From: QAKW01 sp045660845 | GTDB taxonomy: Bacteria; Bacillota; Clostridia; Oscillospirales; QAKW01 | DNA length: 64,000 bases | Assembly: GCA_045660845.1 (NCBI GenBank) | Contig: JAZREO010000149.1 | Location: forward strand, 1-64,000 | Reading direction: 5' to 3' | Shown here: positions 51,801 to 58,774 of the stretch, in pieces | How positions within the stretch are numbered: position 1 is the stretch's first letter | Layout: each line of letters opens with the position of its first letter | Translations under genes and position numbers: made by a program | The notes under the pieces: model-generated | Databases searched by the model: none | What the model was told of the DNA's origin: nothing | Seen by the model: only the letters and a program-made list of their open reading frames with translations

Positions 51801-51943
51801 GCTACGGTTTCACCCAATGCGTCAGCACCGGCTTCCGACTCTTCGTCCGCAAAGACGAAAGTAGTCATGGAGAGCGCCATAATCAGTACCATTATGAGCG
51901 CCAGAAAAGACCGCAAAACAGAACATGAATTCTTGCCTTTCAT
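48878..51943 (-). CDS. Large secreted solute-binding protein with N-terminal carbohydrate-binding-like modules
   Basis: The 1021-residue protein starts with a Sec signal (residues 1-32, ending FVFADEES) and no lipobox Cys. Next come an Ala/Thr/Asp-rich linker and two beta-rich modules: a first with YQINVSKTGMYALGLEYFPL and GVHTITLTFNTGVLALDYLR, a second with WNINIPADGYYTIGVRYRQS and GEHTLSMEVV. Both are CBM6/35-like in style. A helical linker follows, then a type-1 extracellular binding domain (about 595-1000; IIAGRGPDIALHVSR, YGNRVEMAIGSVARY). It is the first gene of the operon and the only binding protein for two permease pairs. Confidence 0.9.
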   Translation of the reverse strand: MKGKNSCSVLRSFLALIMVLIMALSMTTFVFADEESEAGADALGETVATDSADNEAASGANPPAATVTPEGTDNETQVSVVGFYRSGRYVDYYSEYQAYDTVMPEIRLEATQITSATAPHEIKATYEGRDQVLVTTGTGSLTYQINVSKTGMYALGLEYFPLLGDGNGKDYELAVMIDGKLPHNDADRFFLKRNWTDEEDENNFDSVGNELYSKQVEAAKWLTKDIRDPDGVFDDAVKFYLSEGVHTITLTFNTGVLALDYLRLYNNGEEITYAEYIAKNDANGAASVSEEYVLETEDFVDKSESLIQPAYDRSDPKVSPYSISKTRLNVLGGENWNVTGQTVNWNINIPADGYYTIGVRYRQSYVEDSTSYRRLYIDGEVPFEEANTIGFPFGTGYQYKVLGGEDENGDSYDFKFYLTKGEHTLSMEVVIGDMAQVSREAEDVVYQLNYIYRKIIMVTGTSPDTYRDYELDQKIAGLEEMFTSVYNDLLGIKDQVIAINGNLGSASIISTLETQIADFIKKPYAIPDRLSTFKDNISTLSSWMLDLRDQPVQFDKLIFTGEGMEPTRQKANFWEGLSHEVRAFVSSFVDDYTSVGAESSSGRTLTAWVGTGRDQATVLKTLCTNYFTPETDISVNVGLVPLGILQKAIIAGRGPDIALHVSRSEPMNLGYRNAVYDLTQFSDFNEVASRFSTYALTPYTLSTNDEKGNAINKIFALPETQDFKLLFYRSDIFAELGISVPNTWDDLDNILPYIQANNMTVGLDSNASGETFYTLILQSGHTPYREDGTATNFTEQYSIDAFERWTRYYLQYDLPTDYSWYSRFRNGEMPLVVQGYSSITYLQESAPELNGLWSVAPMPGILDEKTGVINRTDQSSGMSGCMIIERTIKKAADPEQQLQDAWTFLKWWTSADIAADYGNRVEMAIGSVARYSTANLEAFEKIKWSSEEAAIIKAQRQWTRETPELVGGYYVSRNVINAFRNVVNNNANPREKLFYYNNEINDEIWRKRSEYHLSVPEEARD

Positions 51944-51960
51944 AAACTACCTCCAAGTTG

Positions 51961-52018
51961 AATTGAACAGTATCTCAAGCTGCAGGCAATCGATTTAGTG
52001 CAATTGAACAGTGTTTCA
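51961..52018 (-). repeat. Pair of direct repeats in the solute-binding-protein leader
   Basis: AATTGAACAG followed by a similar seven-base tail occurs at 51961-51977 and 52002-52018, 41 bases apart, both downstream of the promoter in the 5' leader. The spacing is close to four helical turns. ATCGAT also occurs twice nearby. Confidence 0.5.
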
Positions 52019-52071
52019 TGAACAAATTACACAAAAATCGATCGCGCGCTTTCATCCATACTATCATTGGG

Positions 52072-52100
52072 ATTATAGCATAATATATATATGATTTCAA
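52072..52100 (-). promoter_or_regulatory. Promoter of the eight-gene sugar transport operon
   Basis: On the minus strand TTGAAA (52100-52095), 17 bases and TATAAT (52077-52072), giving a leader of about 120 bases. The gap 51,944-52,256 holds this promoter, the repeats and the pncB terminator; I see no gene in it. Confidence 0.75.
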
Positions 52101-52190
52101 TGATTTTTTTAATTTTTTACAAATAAATTGCTAATTTTTTTATAATAAACGAACTTTAAGAGAACAGTTAACATAATGATTTGTTCAATA

Positions 52191-52238
52191 TAACCAAAAA
52201 TGCCGCCCATAAAAATTTTATGGCGGCATTTTTGGTTA
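52191..52238 (-). terminator. Terminator of pncB
   Basis: A long hairpin with GCCGCC and GGCGGC arms extended by AACCAAAAAT and ATTTTTGGTT on the outside and an AT-rich apex, one base bulged; the minus-strand descending arm includes TTTTTGG. Confidence 0.85.
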
Positions 52239-52256
52239 TATTGTATAATTCTAAAT

Positions 52257-53696
52257 TTAGCGATTTTTTAGCAATTCATGGCGAATGGTCCAAAGTTTTT
52301 CAGAATAATCCACATAATATTCATGAGGATTTTCAAACCGCTTCACCTCATCCCAAAGCAGATCCAACTGGTTCAAGCAGTAACTGCGAATCTCTTGTGT
52401 AGATGGTTTTTCGTAAACCAATTTTCCCTCTAAAAAGATTGGTTTCAACAGCGGAACCGCATCATAGTCGATCAATACCTTTTCTTTCCAGGTGTGTACG
52501 GGATCAAACAATGTATACGGTTTACTTTCGTCGATCACCTCGTCGTGCAGAGTCAGAAGATCGGCGATTGCCATTCCCGTGTCCTTAGAGAAAAAGCGGT
52601 AAAGCTGCTTGAAGCAAGGAACGGTGATTTTTTCAATATTTTCAGAGATCTTGATTTTCGGCGTAATGCTACCATCTTCTTCCTCAACGGCAACCAACTT
52701 ATAAACGCCCCCAAAAACCGATTCGCTACGGGAGGTGATCAATCTCTCCCCCACACCGAATAGATCGATCTTCGCCCCTTGCATAATGCAGTCGCGGATA
52801 ATATATTCATCCAGAGAGTTCGACACCATAATCTTGCAGTCAGGATACCCGGCATCATCCAGAATTTTTCTGATTTTTTTCGATAAATACGTAATATCAC
52901 CGGAATCAATCCGAACCGCCACCGGACGCGCTCCCATCGGCTTCAGCACCTCGTCAAAGCAGCGAATAGCATTGGGTAGACCGGATCTTAATACATTGAA
53001 GGTATCGATCAGCAAAACACAGGCATTGGGATAATTTTTCGCATAGGCCGCAAAAGCCTCATACTCACTGGGAAAACTCTGCACCCAGCTATGCGCCATC
53101 GTTCCGCTGCAGGGCACGCCGTAAAGCTTATCGCAAAGAGCATTGGAAGTACCGGTGCAGCCAGCAATATAAGCTGCTCTCGCCCCCATGATCGACGCAG
53201 CAGTACCATGCGCGCGGCGGGCACCAAACTCACTGACACCGCGTCCGTCGGCTGCACGAACGATACGAGATGCCTTTGTCGCAATTAGGCTTTGATGATT
53301 AATGGTAAGCAAAATCATCGTTTCCAAAAGCTGCGCCTGTATCGCCGGACCGCGGACAGTCAGGATCGGCTCGCCAGGAAATACCGGAGTCCCCTCCGGC
53401 ACAGCATAAACATCACAGGTAAATTTAAAATTACGAAGATATTCCAAAAATCCTTCAGAAAACAGACCTTTTTGGCGCAAAAATTCAATACTTTCATCCG
53501 AGTAGGAAAGATTGGAGATATAGTCGATCACCTGATCAAGACCGCAGCAGATGGCATAGCCACCACGATCCGGAACACGACGGAAAAAGACATCAAAATA
53601 AACAATTTGCTCGCCTTTTCCTTCGTTATAGTAGCCGTTGCTCATAGTAAACTCGTAAAAGTCATTCAACAGACTAAGTTCCATTTCAGAATTCAT
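52257..53696 (-). CDS. pncB: Nicotinate phosphoribosyltransferase
   Basis: The 479-residue protein has the family pattern: LLNDFYEFTMSNGYY at the N-terminus, VYFDVFFRRVPDRGGYAICC, ARRAHGTAASIMGARAAYIA (about 170-189), GTMAHSWV, and VRIDSGD for ribose-phosphate binding. It makes nicotinate mononucleotide for NAD salvage. I start at MNSEMEL (53696), after GGAGGAG. It is a single-gene unit. Confidence 0.95.
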   Translation of the reverse strand: MNSEMELSLLNDFYEFTMSNGYYNEGKGEQIVYFDVFFRRVPDRGGYAICCGLDQVIDYISNLSYSDESIEFLRQKGLFSEGFLEYLRNFKFTCDVYAVPEGTPVFPGEPILTVRGPAIQAQLLETMILLTINHQSLIATKASRIVRAADGRGVSEFGARRAHGTAASIMGARAAYIAGCTGTSNALCDKLYGVPCSGTMAHSWVQSFPSEYEAFAAYAKNYPNACVLLIDTFNVLRSGLPNAIRCFDEVLKPMGARPVAVRIDSGDITYLSKKIRKILDDAGYPDCKIMVSNSLDEYIIRDCIMQGAKIDLFGVGERLITSRSESVFGGVYKLVAVEEEDGSITPKIKISENIEKITVPCFKQLYRFFSKDTGMAIADLLTLHDEVIDESKPYTLFDPVHTWKEKVLIDYDAVPLLKPIFLEGKLVYEKPSTQEIRSYCLNQLDLLWDEVKRFENPHEYYVDYSEKLWTIRHELLKNR

Positions 53697-53800
53697 CTTA
53701 TCTCCTCCATTGATATCGATATTCATACCGCAATCCTTTGTTTTATTTTGTATATTATATCATAAAACTACAAATTATCAATCCTTTTTTAAAGTGATTT

Positions 53801-53938
53801 ATGGTGCATCCTCTATGCACTTTTGTCCGTGTGGGCGGCGGTGTTTTCAGAAAAGCCGCTGATGTGGATGCTGATCCGGCGGACAAGGTGAAGGCCAACA
53901 TCTCAAAAGATGCCCCATCCATTAAAGATTCGAATTAA
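53801..53938 (+). other. Possible small ORF of 45 codons, doubtful
   Basis: ATG 53801 opens a 45-codon frame that ends TAA at 53938, directly before an intrinsic terminator in the right orientation. The product starts MVHPLCTFVRVGGG and ends in a Lys/Asp-rich tail. No clear ribosome binding site is present, and the sequence resembles a gene remnant as much as a gene. It fills most of the gap between pncB and the 42-residue gene. Confidence 0.35.
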
Positions 53939-53972
53939 AAACGGTGCTTTCCACAAAGAAAGCACCGTTTTT
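53937..53972. terminator. Bidirectional intrinsic terminator
   Basis: AAAAACGGTGCTTTC and GAAAGCACCGTTTTT form a perfect 15-bp stem with a six-base loop. It ends the minus-strand 42-residue gene and any plus-strand transcript from 53,801. Confidence 0.92.
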
Positions 53973-53979
53973 TTAAATT

Positions 53980-54108
53980 TTAGCCACAGGATGAATCGCA
54001 GCGGTCATTACAGCCGCGGTTTCTACCGCAACGGCTATTCGCGCCGTTGTCGCCCAGGAAGTAGGCGATCAACAATGCTGCAATCAAAGCAGTAATGCAA
54101 TCAGACAT
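53980..54108 (-). CDS. Cysteine-rich single-helix microprotein of 42 residues
   Basis: ATG 54108 is preceded by GAGGTGAG. The product has an N-terminal hydrophobic helix CITALIAALLIAYFLG (residues 4-19) and a Gly/Asn/Arg/Cys-rich tail with RCGRNRGCNDRCDSSCG, five Cys in all including one before the helix. This design recalls small spore-envelope proteins of the YjcZ type, but the sequence is not recognised. It is 33 bases downstream of the FkbM gene and is followed by a strong terminator. Confidence 0.78.
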   Translation of the reverse strand: MSDCITALIAALLIAYFLGDNGANSRCGRNRGCNDRCDSSCG

Positions 54109-54141
54109 AATCTCACCTCAAGATATTATATGCCAGAACCC

Positions 54142-55179
54142 TTAAAACTTGAAGTAAAAATCCGTATCCCATGCCGGCAGACAAGAAAAATGCCGAAGAT
54201 AGACTTTGGCACCCGGCTGAATCTGCTCCACCAGAAGCGGCAAATCAAACAGATCCTCCGAGCGGTGGTAAGCCGATACCTGCATCGACGGCTTATATTT
54301 ACGGATCGTCCTGGCAGCACCGCGCAGAGCCGCCGCCTCCATCCCCTCCACATCCATTTTGATCAGGCTCACCGGTGCTTCACCCAGCAATTCATCCACT
54401 GTCATCGCTGGGATCATTTCTCCCCCATTCGCAAGGGCATGGGATTTACGCCCTCCGTCCATGGCATACCGATGCTCTCCCGAATGCTCATCAATACAAC
54501 AGTTAATGCATTTGACATTTAAAAGATTTTCTGTATTCTTCAACAAACGCTTAAAGTTTTTGCGATCCGGCTCTATTGCCCAGATCTGCTGATAGCGTCC
54601 GTTAGTAAACTGCAGAAATCGTTCCACCGTATCCCCAGTATAAGCGCCCAGATCCAAATAACGCTCCTTCTCCGTCAATTGGAATAACCCCCATGCTTCT
54701 TCCACCGAAGACGCACATTCGAACAGCGGAGAGATCTCCCCTGTTAGTTTGGAGCGAACAACATTTTCAAAGACCAACCGCGACTGCTCATCTGCCAGCA
54801 TATGATACACTCGCTCCAATTCTTGGTAATGTAAATTTAAAAAATCAGCATCAAAAATCGTCTCTCCTGCCACCGGTACATCCGGCACATATACCTCCTG
54901 CTCTGCCATGATCGAGCTTATATTCGCAAGAACCTCCGGGCGATGGGTGCCGAAGCTGATCAAAACGATCATATTTCCAAACTGCTCTTTCAGTTCCCCA
55001 TAACTTCCTACCGTAAATCCGCGGAACTGCTGATGGCGAACAAATCCGTCGCTGGCAAACACCCCTGCTGCCTTGATGCCGCGGCTTTCCATCACATCCA
55101 AGATCCGGTCAGCACCGTTCCCCATCCCATACAACACAATGGGCTTATCTGCGGTTTTTAATCGTTTCCATAATTCCAT
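54142..55179 (-). CDS. FkbM family methyltransferase
   Basis: The 345-residue protein has an N-terminal nucleotide-binding-like domain (VLYGMGNGADRILDVMESRG, about residues 15-34) and a C-terminal FkbM methyltransferase domain with YLDLGAYTGDT (motif I, about 174-184), AIEPDRKNFKRL and LIKMDVEGMEAAALRGA. FkbM enzymes add methyl groups to hydroxyls of glycans or secondary metabolites. No glycan cluster is adjacent; the acceptor is unknown. The N-terminal domain resembles those on polysaccharide-modifying FkbM proteins. Confidence 0.88.
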   Translation of the reverse strand: MELWKRLKTADKPIVLYGMGNGADRILDVMESRGIKAAGVFASDGFVRHQQFRGFTVGSYGELKEQFGNMIVLISFGTHRPEVLANISSIMAEQEVYVPDVPVAGETIFDADFLNLHYQELERVYHMLADEQSRLVFENVVRSKLTGEISPLFECASSVEEAWGLFQLTEKERYLDLGAYTGDTVERFLQFTNGRYQQIWAIEPDRKNFKRLLKNTENLLNVKCINCCIDEHSGEHRYAMDGGRKSHALANGGEMIPAMTVDELLGEAPVSLIKMDVEGMEAAALRGAARTIRKYKPSMQVSAYHRSEDLFDLPLLVEQIQPGAKVYLRHFSCLPAWDTDFYFKF

Positions 55180-55244
55180 AAAATTCCTCTTTTAATTGTA
55201 ATTTTTGACGGTTTATGTTATCCTTGAAAAAAGGAGTGATAACT

Positions 55245-55820
55245 GTGGAACTCAAGCTAAAAGACGAGCCGCTTTTTCTGATCGCGGCACTCTGTTTCTT
55301 CTTTCCTATTGGTGTGATTTTTCTTATAAACTCCGAACGATCTGCCAAGTTCAAATGGATCGCAGGGATTGGTAGTTGCCTGGTATTTCTGGGAATGCTC
55401 TCCCTCGCGCTATTGACCCGTCCGCAAGCTGTTGACCCGGCACACTTTCATGTCAGCGTCACCCGAGAAACATTATCTGTCGGTCAGTCGGGCGGCTTTG
55501 TGATCACCGACGGAGACCGCTACTGTACCGCCTATACTGTCGCCACAGAAAATAGCTTATTGAATGTAGAGGATAATCTTTATACCGCCGTAAGACCCGG
55601 CATCTGCACACTGACCATTTCCTTCGGTGAGGAGGTTCGTACAGTAAAAATCAAAATAATAGAGGGTCAAGGCACCGATAGCATTGTCCTGTCTTCACCA
55701 AGCAGCGAACGATACCACCTCAACACAGCCAAACACGCCGGCAAAAAAGCGGTAGAAATGACAGAAGAAGATGCCCTTCAATCCGGAAAAACGCCCTGCA
55801 AAAATTGTTTTAGAGAATAA
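55245..55820 (+). CDS. Membrane protein with Ig-like region and Ada-like cysteine tail
   Basis: The 191-residue protein begins at GTG 55245, after AAGGAGTGAT. Two hydrophobic segments (about 8-28 and 35-57) precede a beta-rich Ig-like region (about 65-140; VSVTRETLSVGQSGGFVITD). The C-terminus has YHLNTAKHAGKKAVEMT and SGKTPCKNCF, close to the short metal-type tail seen at the end of many clostridial surface and nuclease proteins (HxxxC...PCxxC style). The usual first Cys of that tail is replaced, since YHLNTAKHA lacks it. Function unknown. Confidence 0.72.
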   Translation: MELKLKDEPLFLIAALCFFFPIGVIFLINSERSAKFKWIAGIGSCLVFLGMLSLALLTRPQAVDPAHFHVSVTRETLSVGQSGGFVITDGDRYCTAYTVATENSLLNVEDNLYTAVRPGICTLTISFGEEVRTVKIKIIEGQGTDSIVLSSPSSERYHLNTAKHAGKKAVEMTEEDALQSGKTPCKNCFRE

Positions 55821-55858
55821 AGAAACAGCAATCTTCTTTCGAAGACTGCTGTTTCTTT
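55819..55858. terminator. Intrinsic terminator between the Ig-like gene and tRNA-Leu
   Basis: AAAGAAACAGCA and TGCTGTTTCTTT with an inner TCTTC/GAAGA pair form a long stem with one mismatch. Confidence 0.8.
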
Positions 55859-55859
55859 A

Positions 55860-55946
55860 TGGTGCGGATAAGAGGACTTGAACCTCCACCGAGTTGCCCC
55901 GACTAGAACCTGAATCTAGCGCGTCTGCCAATTCCGCCATATCCGC
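55860..55946 (-). tRNA. tRNA-Leu (anticodon CAG)
   Basis: The 87-nt minus-strand sequence has acceptor GCGGATA, a long variable arm typical of class II tRNA, T-loop GTTCAAG, and anticodon loop TTCAGGT giving CAG. CCA is encoded. Confidence 0.95.
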
Positions 55947-56018
55947 ATTTTAACCGCCGCCTTTCGGCAACGGTAATATATTAGCAGAGTCAAAAGAAAA
56001 AGTCAACACTTTTTTTGA

Positions 56019-56405
56019 TTATTTTTTTAATTTTCCATAAGTTTTTTCAAGAAACCGCTCCTGATCAATGATAAAACGCTCATGATATGCCTTACCAATC
56101 AAACCGGCTTCATCGTATGCCTCCAGAGAAAAGACCAATTTGCGATTTTCAAAAGCAGTCAACTCACTTTTGCAGGTCACTTCCATCCCAATCGGCGTAG
56201 CCGCCAGGTGCTCCACCTCGATCTTGGTGCCAACAGAGGTTTTTCCTTCCTCCAAAAGGTTTTCTACACTTTCTGCCGCAGTCTGCTCCATCAACGCAAC
56301 CATTGCCGGAGTGGCATAGACCTCCAGAGTACCGCTACCCATTTCTTTGGCGCTGAGTTCCTGTGTCACTCGAACGGTCACTTCGTGCTTTGTTCCAATC
56401 TGCAT
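56019..56405 (-). CDS. Hot-dog fold thioesterase, FlK-like
   Basis: The 128-residue protein has the FlK-type catalytic pattern: VYATPAMVALMEQTA with Thr and Glu (about residues 29-43), TKIEVEHLAATPIG with the His, and the C-terminal GKAYHERFIID. Such enzymes hydrolyse short or fluoro-type acyl-CoA esters in the cytoplasm. The true substrate is not set by sequence. It is a single gene between two tRNA-Leu genes on the same strand. Confidence 0.85.
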   Translation of the reverse strand: MQIGTKHEVTVRVTQELSAKEMGSGTLEVYATPAMVALMEQTAAESVENLLEEGKTSVGTKIEVEHLAATPIGMEVTCKSELTAFENRKLVFSLEAYDEAGLIGKAYHERFIIDQERFLEKTYGKLKK

Positions 56406-56517
56406 ATCATTTCTCCTTTGAATTTATTATAGAATTATATCATGGATCAATCCTTGCGTCAACCAAACTTTAAAAAGATGGAAATTTACAATTATTTTCG
56501 GTTTCTAAACATCAAAT

Positions 56518-56546
56518 AAAAACAGCACCCAAATGGGTGCTGTTTT
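56518..56546 (-). terminator. Terminator of the second tRNA-Leu
   Basis: AAAAACAGCACCC and GGGTGCTGTTTTT form a 13-bp stem; the minus-strand tail is TTTTTATTTG. Confidence 0.9.
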
Positions 56547-56631
56547 TGGTGCGAAAGACGGGACTTGAACCCGTACGGTGTTAACCACACGCCCCTCAAA
56601 CGTGCGCGTCTGCCAGTTCCGCCACTCTCGC
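56547..56631 (-). tRNA. tRNA-Leu (anticodon GAG)
   Basis: The 85-nt minus-strand sequence has acceptor GCGAGAG with CTTTCGC, a long variable arm, T-loop GTTCAAG, and anticodon loop TTGAGGG giving GAG. CCA is encoded. Confidence 0.95.
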
Positions 56632-56696
56632 ATAAATGCTTAACTATTATAGCAGTCGCTTTTCAAAAAGTCAATACCCAAATAAGAAAAAATCCC

Positions 56697-56725
56697 TTGA
56701 AATTAAACTGTTTTTTTGCTATTAT
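56697..56725 (+). promoter_or_regulatory. Promoter of mtaB
   Basis: TTGAAA (56697-56702), a 17-base spacer and TATTAT (56720-56725), 35 bases before the proposed GTG start. Confidence 0.65.
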
Positions 56726-56759
56726 GGTTACATCCTATATAAAGGCGGAAATATTCAGC

Positions 56760-58031
56760 GTGAAAGCAGCTTACTATACACTTGGCTGTAAAGTCAATCA
56801 ATATGATACCCAGATCATGCGGGACCGATTGGAGCAGGCGGGCTACCAAACCGTTTCCTTTGATGAGTCGGCAGATATTTATATCATCAACACCTGCACC
56901 GTTACCCAGATCTCCGATAAAAAGTCCCGGCAGATGATCTCCCGCGCCAAGCGCAACCATCCCGACAGTATTCTGGTAGTCTGCGGTTGCTTTTCCCAGG
57001 TCGCTCCCAGCGCCGCAGCCGCTTTGGATGGGGTCGATATCGTTCTCGGCACCTCCAATCGCAAGGATATCTTAAACTACATTCATCAATTCATGAATAA
57101 CAAACAGCAGATCGTCGATGTTGACAACTGCGGAACCTTGGAAAAGGAAGAAATCCATTCTTTTGGTGAAAAAAATCGAGCGGTTTTGAAGATCGAAGAC
57201 GGCTGCGAAAACTTTTGCTCCTACTGCCTAATTCCCTTTGCCCGGGGTCGGATTCGTTCCAAACCTCTGAACATAATCCGCAAAGAGACAGAAGCACTGG
57301 CTGCCTCCGGATATCATGAGATCGTCCTGACCGGCATCCATTTAGCCTCTTACGGCAAAGAAAATGGCGCTCCCTGCCTGGAAAAAGCCATTTTAGAGGT
57401 AGCATCTGTCCCCGGCATTGAGCGCATACGCTTAGGTTCGCTGGAGCCCCGCGTCATTCAGCCCGAGTTTTTAGAGAAAGTCTGTAAAGTAAAAAAACTT
57501 TGCAAGCATTTCCATCTTTCCCTTCAAAGCGGCTGCAACAACACCCTTCGCGCCATGAACCGGCATTATACCGCAGAAGAATTTTCCCATGCTGTCACGC
57601 TTTTGCGCAGTACATTCCCCGGCTGTTCTATTACTACTGATATTATCGTCGGCTTTCCCGGCGAAACGGAACTTGATTTTAAAGAGAGTCTCACCTTCGC
57701 GGAGCGCATTGGGTTTGCAAAGATTCATATTTTCCCCTACTCCCCCCGCAAGGGCACCCGCGCCGCCGCCATGGACGGGCAACACACCAAGTCAACTAAA
57801 GCCCAGCGAGTGAAGCGAATGGAATCCGTCGAGCAAAAATGTCGCCACGCTTTTTGGAAACAGATGGTCGGAACCCTACAAACAGTCCTGCCGGAGGAAG
57901 AAAAGGACGGCTATCTCCATGGATTTACCGAAAATTATTGCCCCGTTCGCTGGATCGGCGCATTGGTCAACGAACCGGTATCAGTCCGAATCATCGGAAG
58001 CGATGCAGACGGATTGATCGGTGAAATATAA
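56760..58031 (+). CDS. mtaB: tRNA methylthiotransferase MtaB (t6A37 to ms2t6A37)
   Basis: The 423-residue protein has an N-terminal UPF0004 domain (YYTLGCKVNQYDTQIM, Cys ligands in INTCTVTQISDKKSR and VVCGCFSQ), a radical SAM core with CENFCSYCLIPFARG (CxxxCxxC), VLTGIHLASYG, and a C-terminal TRAM region. It adds a methylthio group to t6A at position 37 of tRNAs reading ANN codons. I start at GTG 56760, since known members open right before the YYTLGCKVNQY block and AAAGGCGG is just upstream; a longer frame overlaps the tRNA. Confidence 0.93.
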   Translation: MKAAYYTLGCKVNQYDTQIMRDRLEQAGYQTVSFDESADIYIINTCTVTQISDKKSRQMISRAKRNHPDSILVVCGCFSQVAPSAAAALDGVDIVLGTSNRKDILNYIHQFMNNKQQIVDVDNCGTLEKEEIHSFGEKNRAVLKIEDGCENFCSYCLIPFARGRIRSKPLNIIRKETEALAASGYHEIVLTGIHLASYGKENGAPCLEKAILEVASVPGIERIRLGSLEPRVIQPEFLEKVCKVKKLCKHFHLSLQSGCNNTLRAMNRHYTAEEFSHAVTLLRSTFPGCSITTDIIVGFPGETELDFKESLTFAERIGFAKIHIFPYSPRKGTRAAAMDGQHTKSTKAQRVKRMESVEQKCRHAFWKQMVGTLQTVLPEEEKDGYLHGFTENYCPVRWIGALVNEPVSVRIIGSDADGLIGEI

Positions 58032-58063
58032 AAATGCGATGCTTTTTCAAGCATCGCATTTTT
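58029..58063. terminator. Bidirectional terminator between mtaB and the CofE-like gene
   Basis: AAAAATGCGATGC and GCATCGCATTTTT form a 13-bp stem with an eight-base loop between convergent genes. Confidence 0.92.
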
Positions 58064-58065
58064 TA

Positions 58066-58761
58066 TTATACCTTACGAATGATACCCATGGGAGTCTGCT
58101 GACCGCTCTGACCCAAGGGATTGTCCTTCAAGATACGAGCAAAGAGATCCCGATCCATGCTTTCATCGGAAACACCAAGGATTACACCGTCGATATCATT
58201 GATATCTACAACACAGGTATCAAAACCGATCCGCTCTTTGATCTGCACCGCCACCTTATCAGGATCACGGGGACCCAGGACCACATAGTGATTATAGGGC
58301 GGAATGGTGCAGTCACAAGGACCATCGATGGAGCGCGCCTTGGGACCGGCGATATTATAGAAAACACCGCGCTTACCGAAAAGTTTGCCCCAGGCGGAGC
58401 AAAACGCCGCCCAGAGGATCTTCATGGTGCCACATTCCTGCAGCGCCATCTCCATGGTCTCCGGAATACTCAAACCAATACCGTAGGGGGATTTATAAAC
58501 GAACTTGCAAAGCAACTTTGCAAGTGGACGAGGCTTGATCTCCTCCATGGGAATCGCCCGCTTTTGGGTACAGGCTACGCATTTTTCGGAGATGAAAAGG
58601 ACATCGCCCTCCTCCATGATATCCTTGGCATACTTCTCACAGACATCCTCGATCTGATCCTGATCGGTGATGACATGGGTCTTGATGGGCAGTCGGCGAT
58701 AGTTTACGCCATCCACTTCAATAATTTCGTTTTTGCCTTCATTAGGTCTTAATTCAGCCAT
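58066..58761 (-). CDS. CofE-like (F420-0:L-glutamate ligase family) protein
   Basis: The 231-residue protein matches the CofE/FbiB ligase family in its central blocks (THVITDQDQIEDVCEKY, VLFISEKCVACTQKR, ARSIDGPCDCTIPPYNHYVV). The family was first known for adding glutamate to coenzyme F420, but clostridia usually do not make F420, so the true reaction here is open. I start at MAELRPN with AGGAGG upstream. It lies 14 bases after a phosphoribosyltransferase gene and is probably co-transcribed with it, the HIT gene and alaS. Confidence 0.82.
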   Translation of the reverse strand: MAELRPNEGKNEIIEVDGVNYRRLPIKTHVITDQDQIEDVCEKYAKDIMEEGDVLFISEKCVACTQKRAIPMEEIKPRPLAKLLCKFVYKSPYGIGLSIPETMEMALQECGTMKILWAAFCSAWGKLFGKRGVFYNIAGPKARSIDGPCDCTIPPYNHYVVLGPRDPDKVAVQIKERIGFDTCVVDINDIDGVILGVSDESMDRDLFARILKDNPLGQSGQQTPMGIIRKV

Positions 58762-58774
58762 TTTTAACCTCCTA

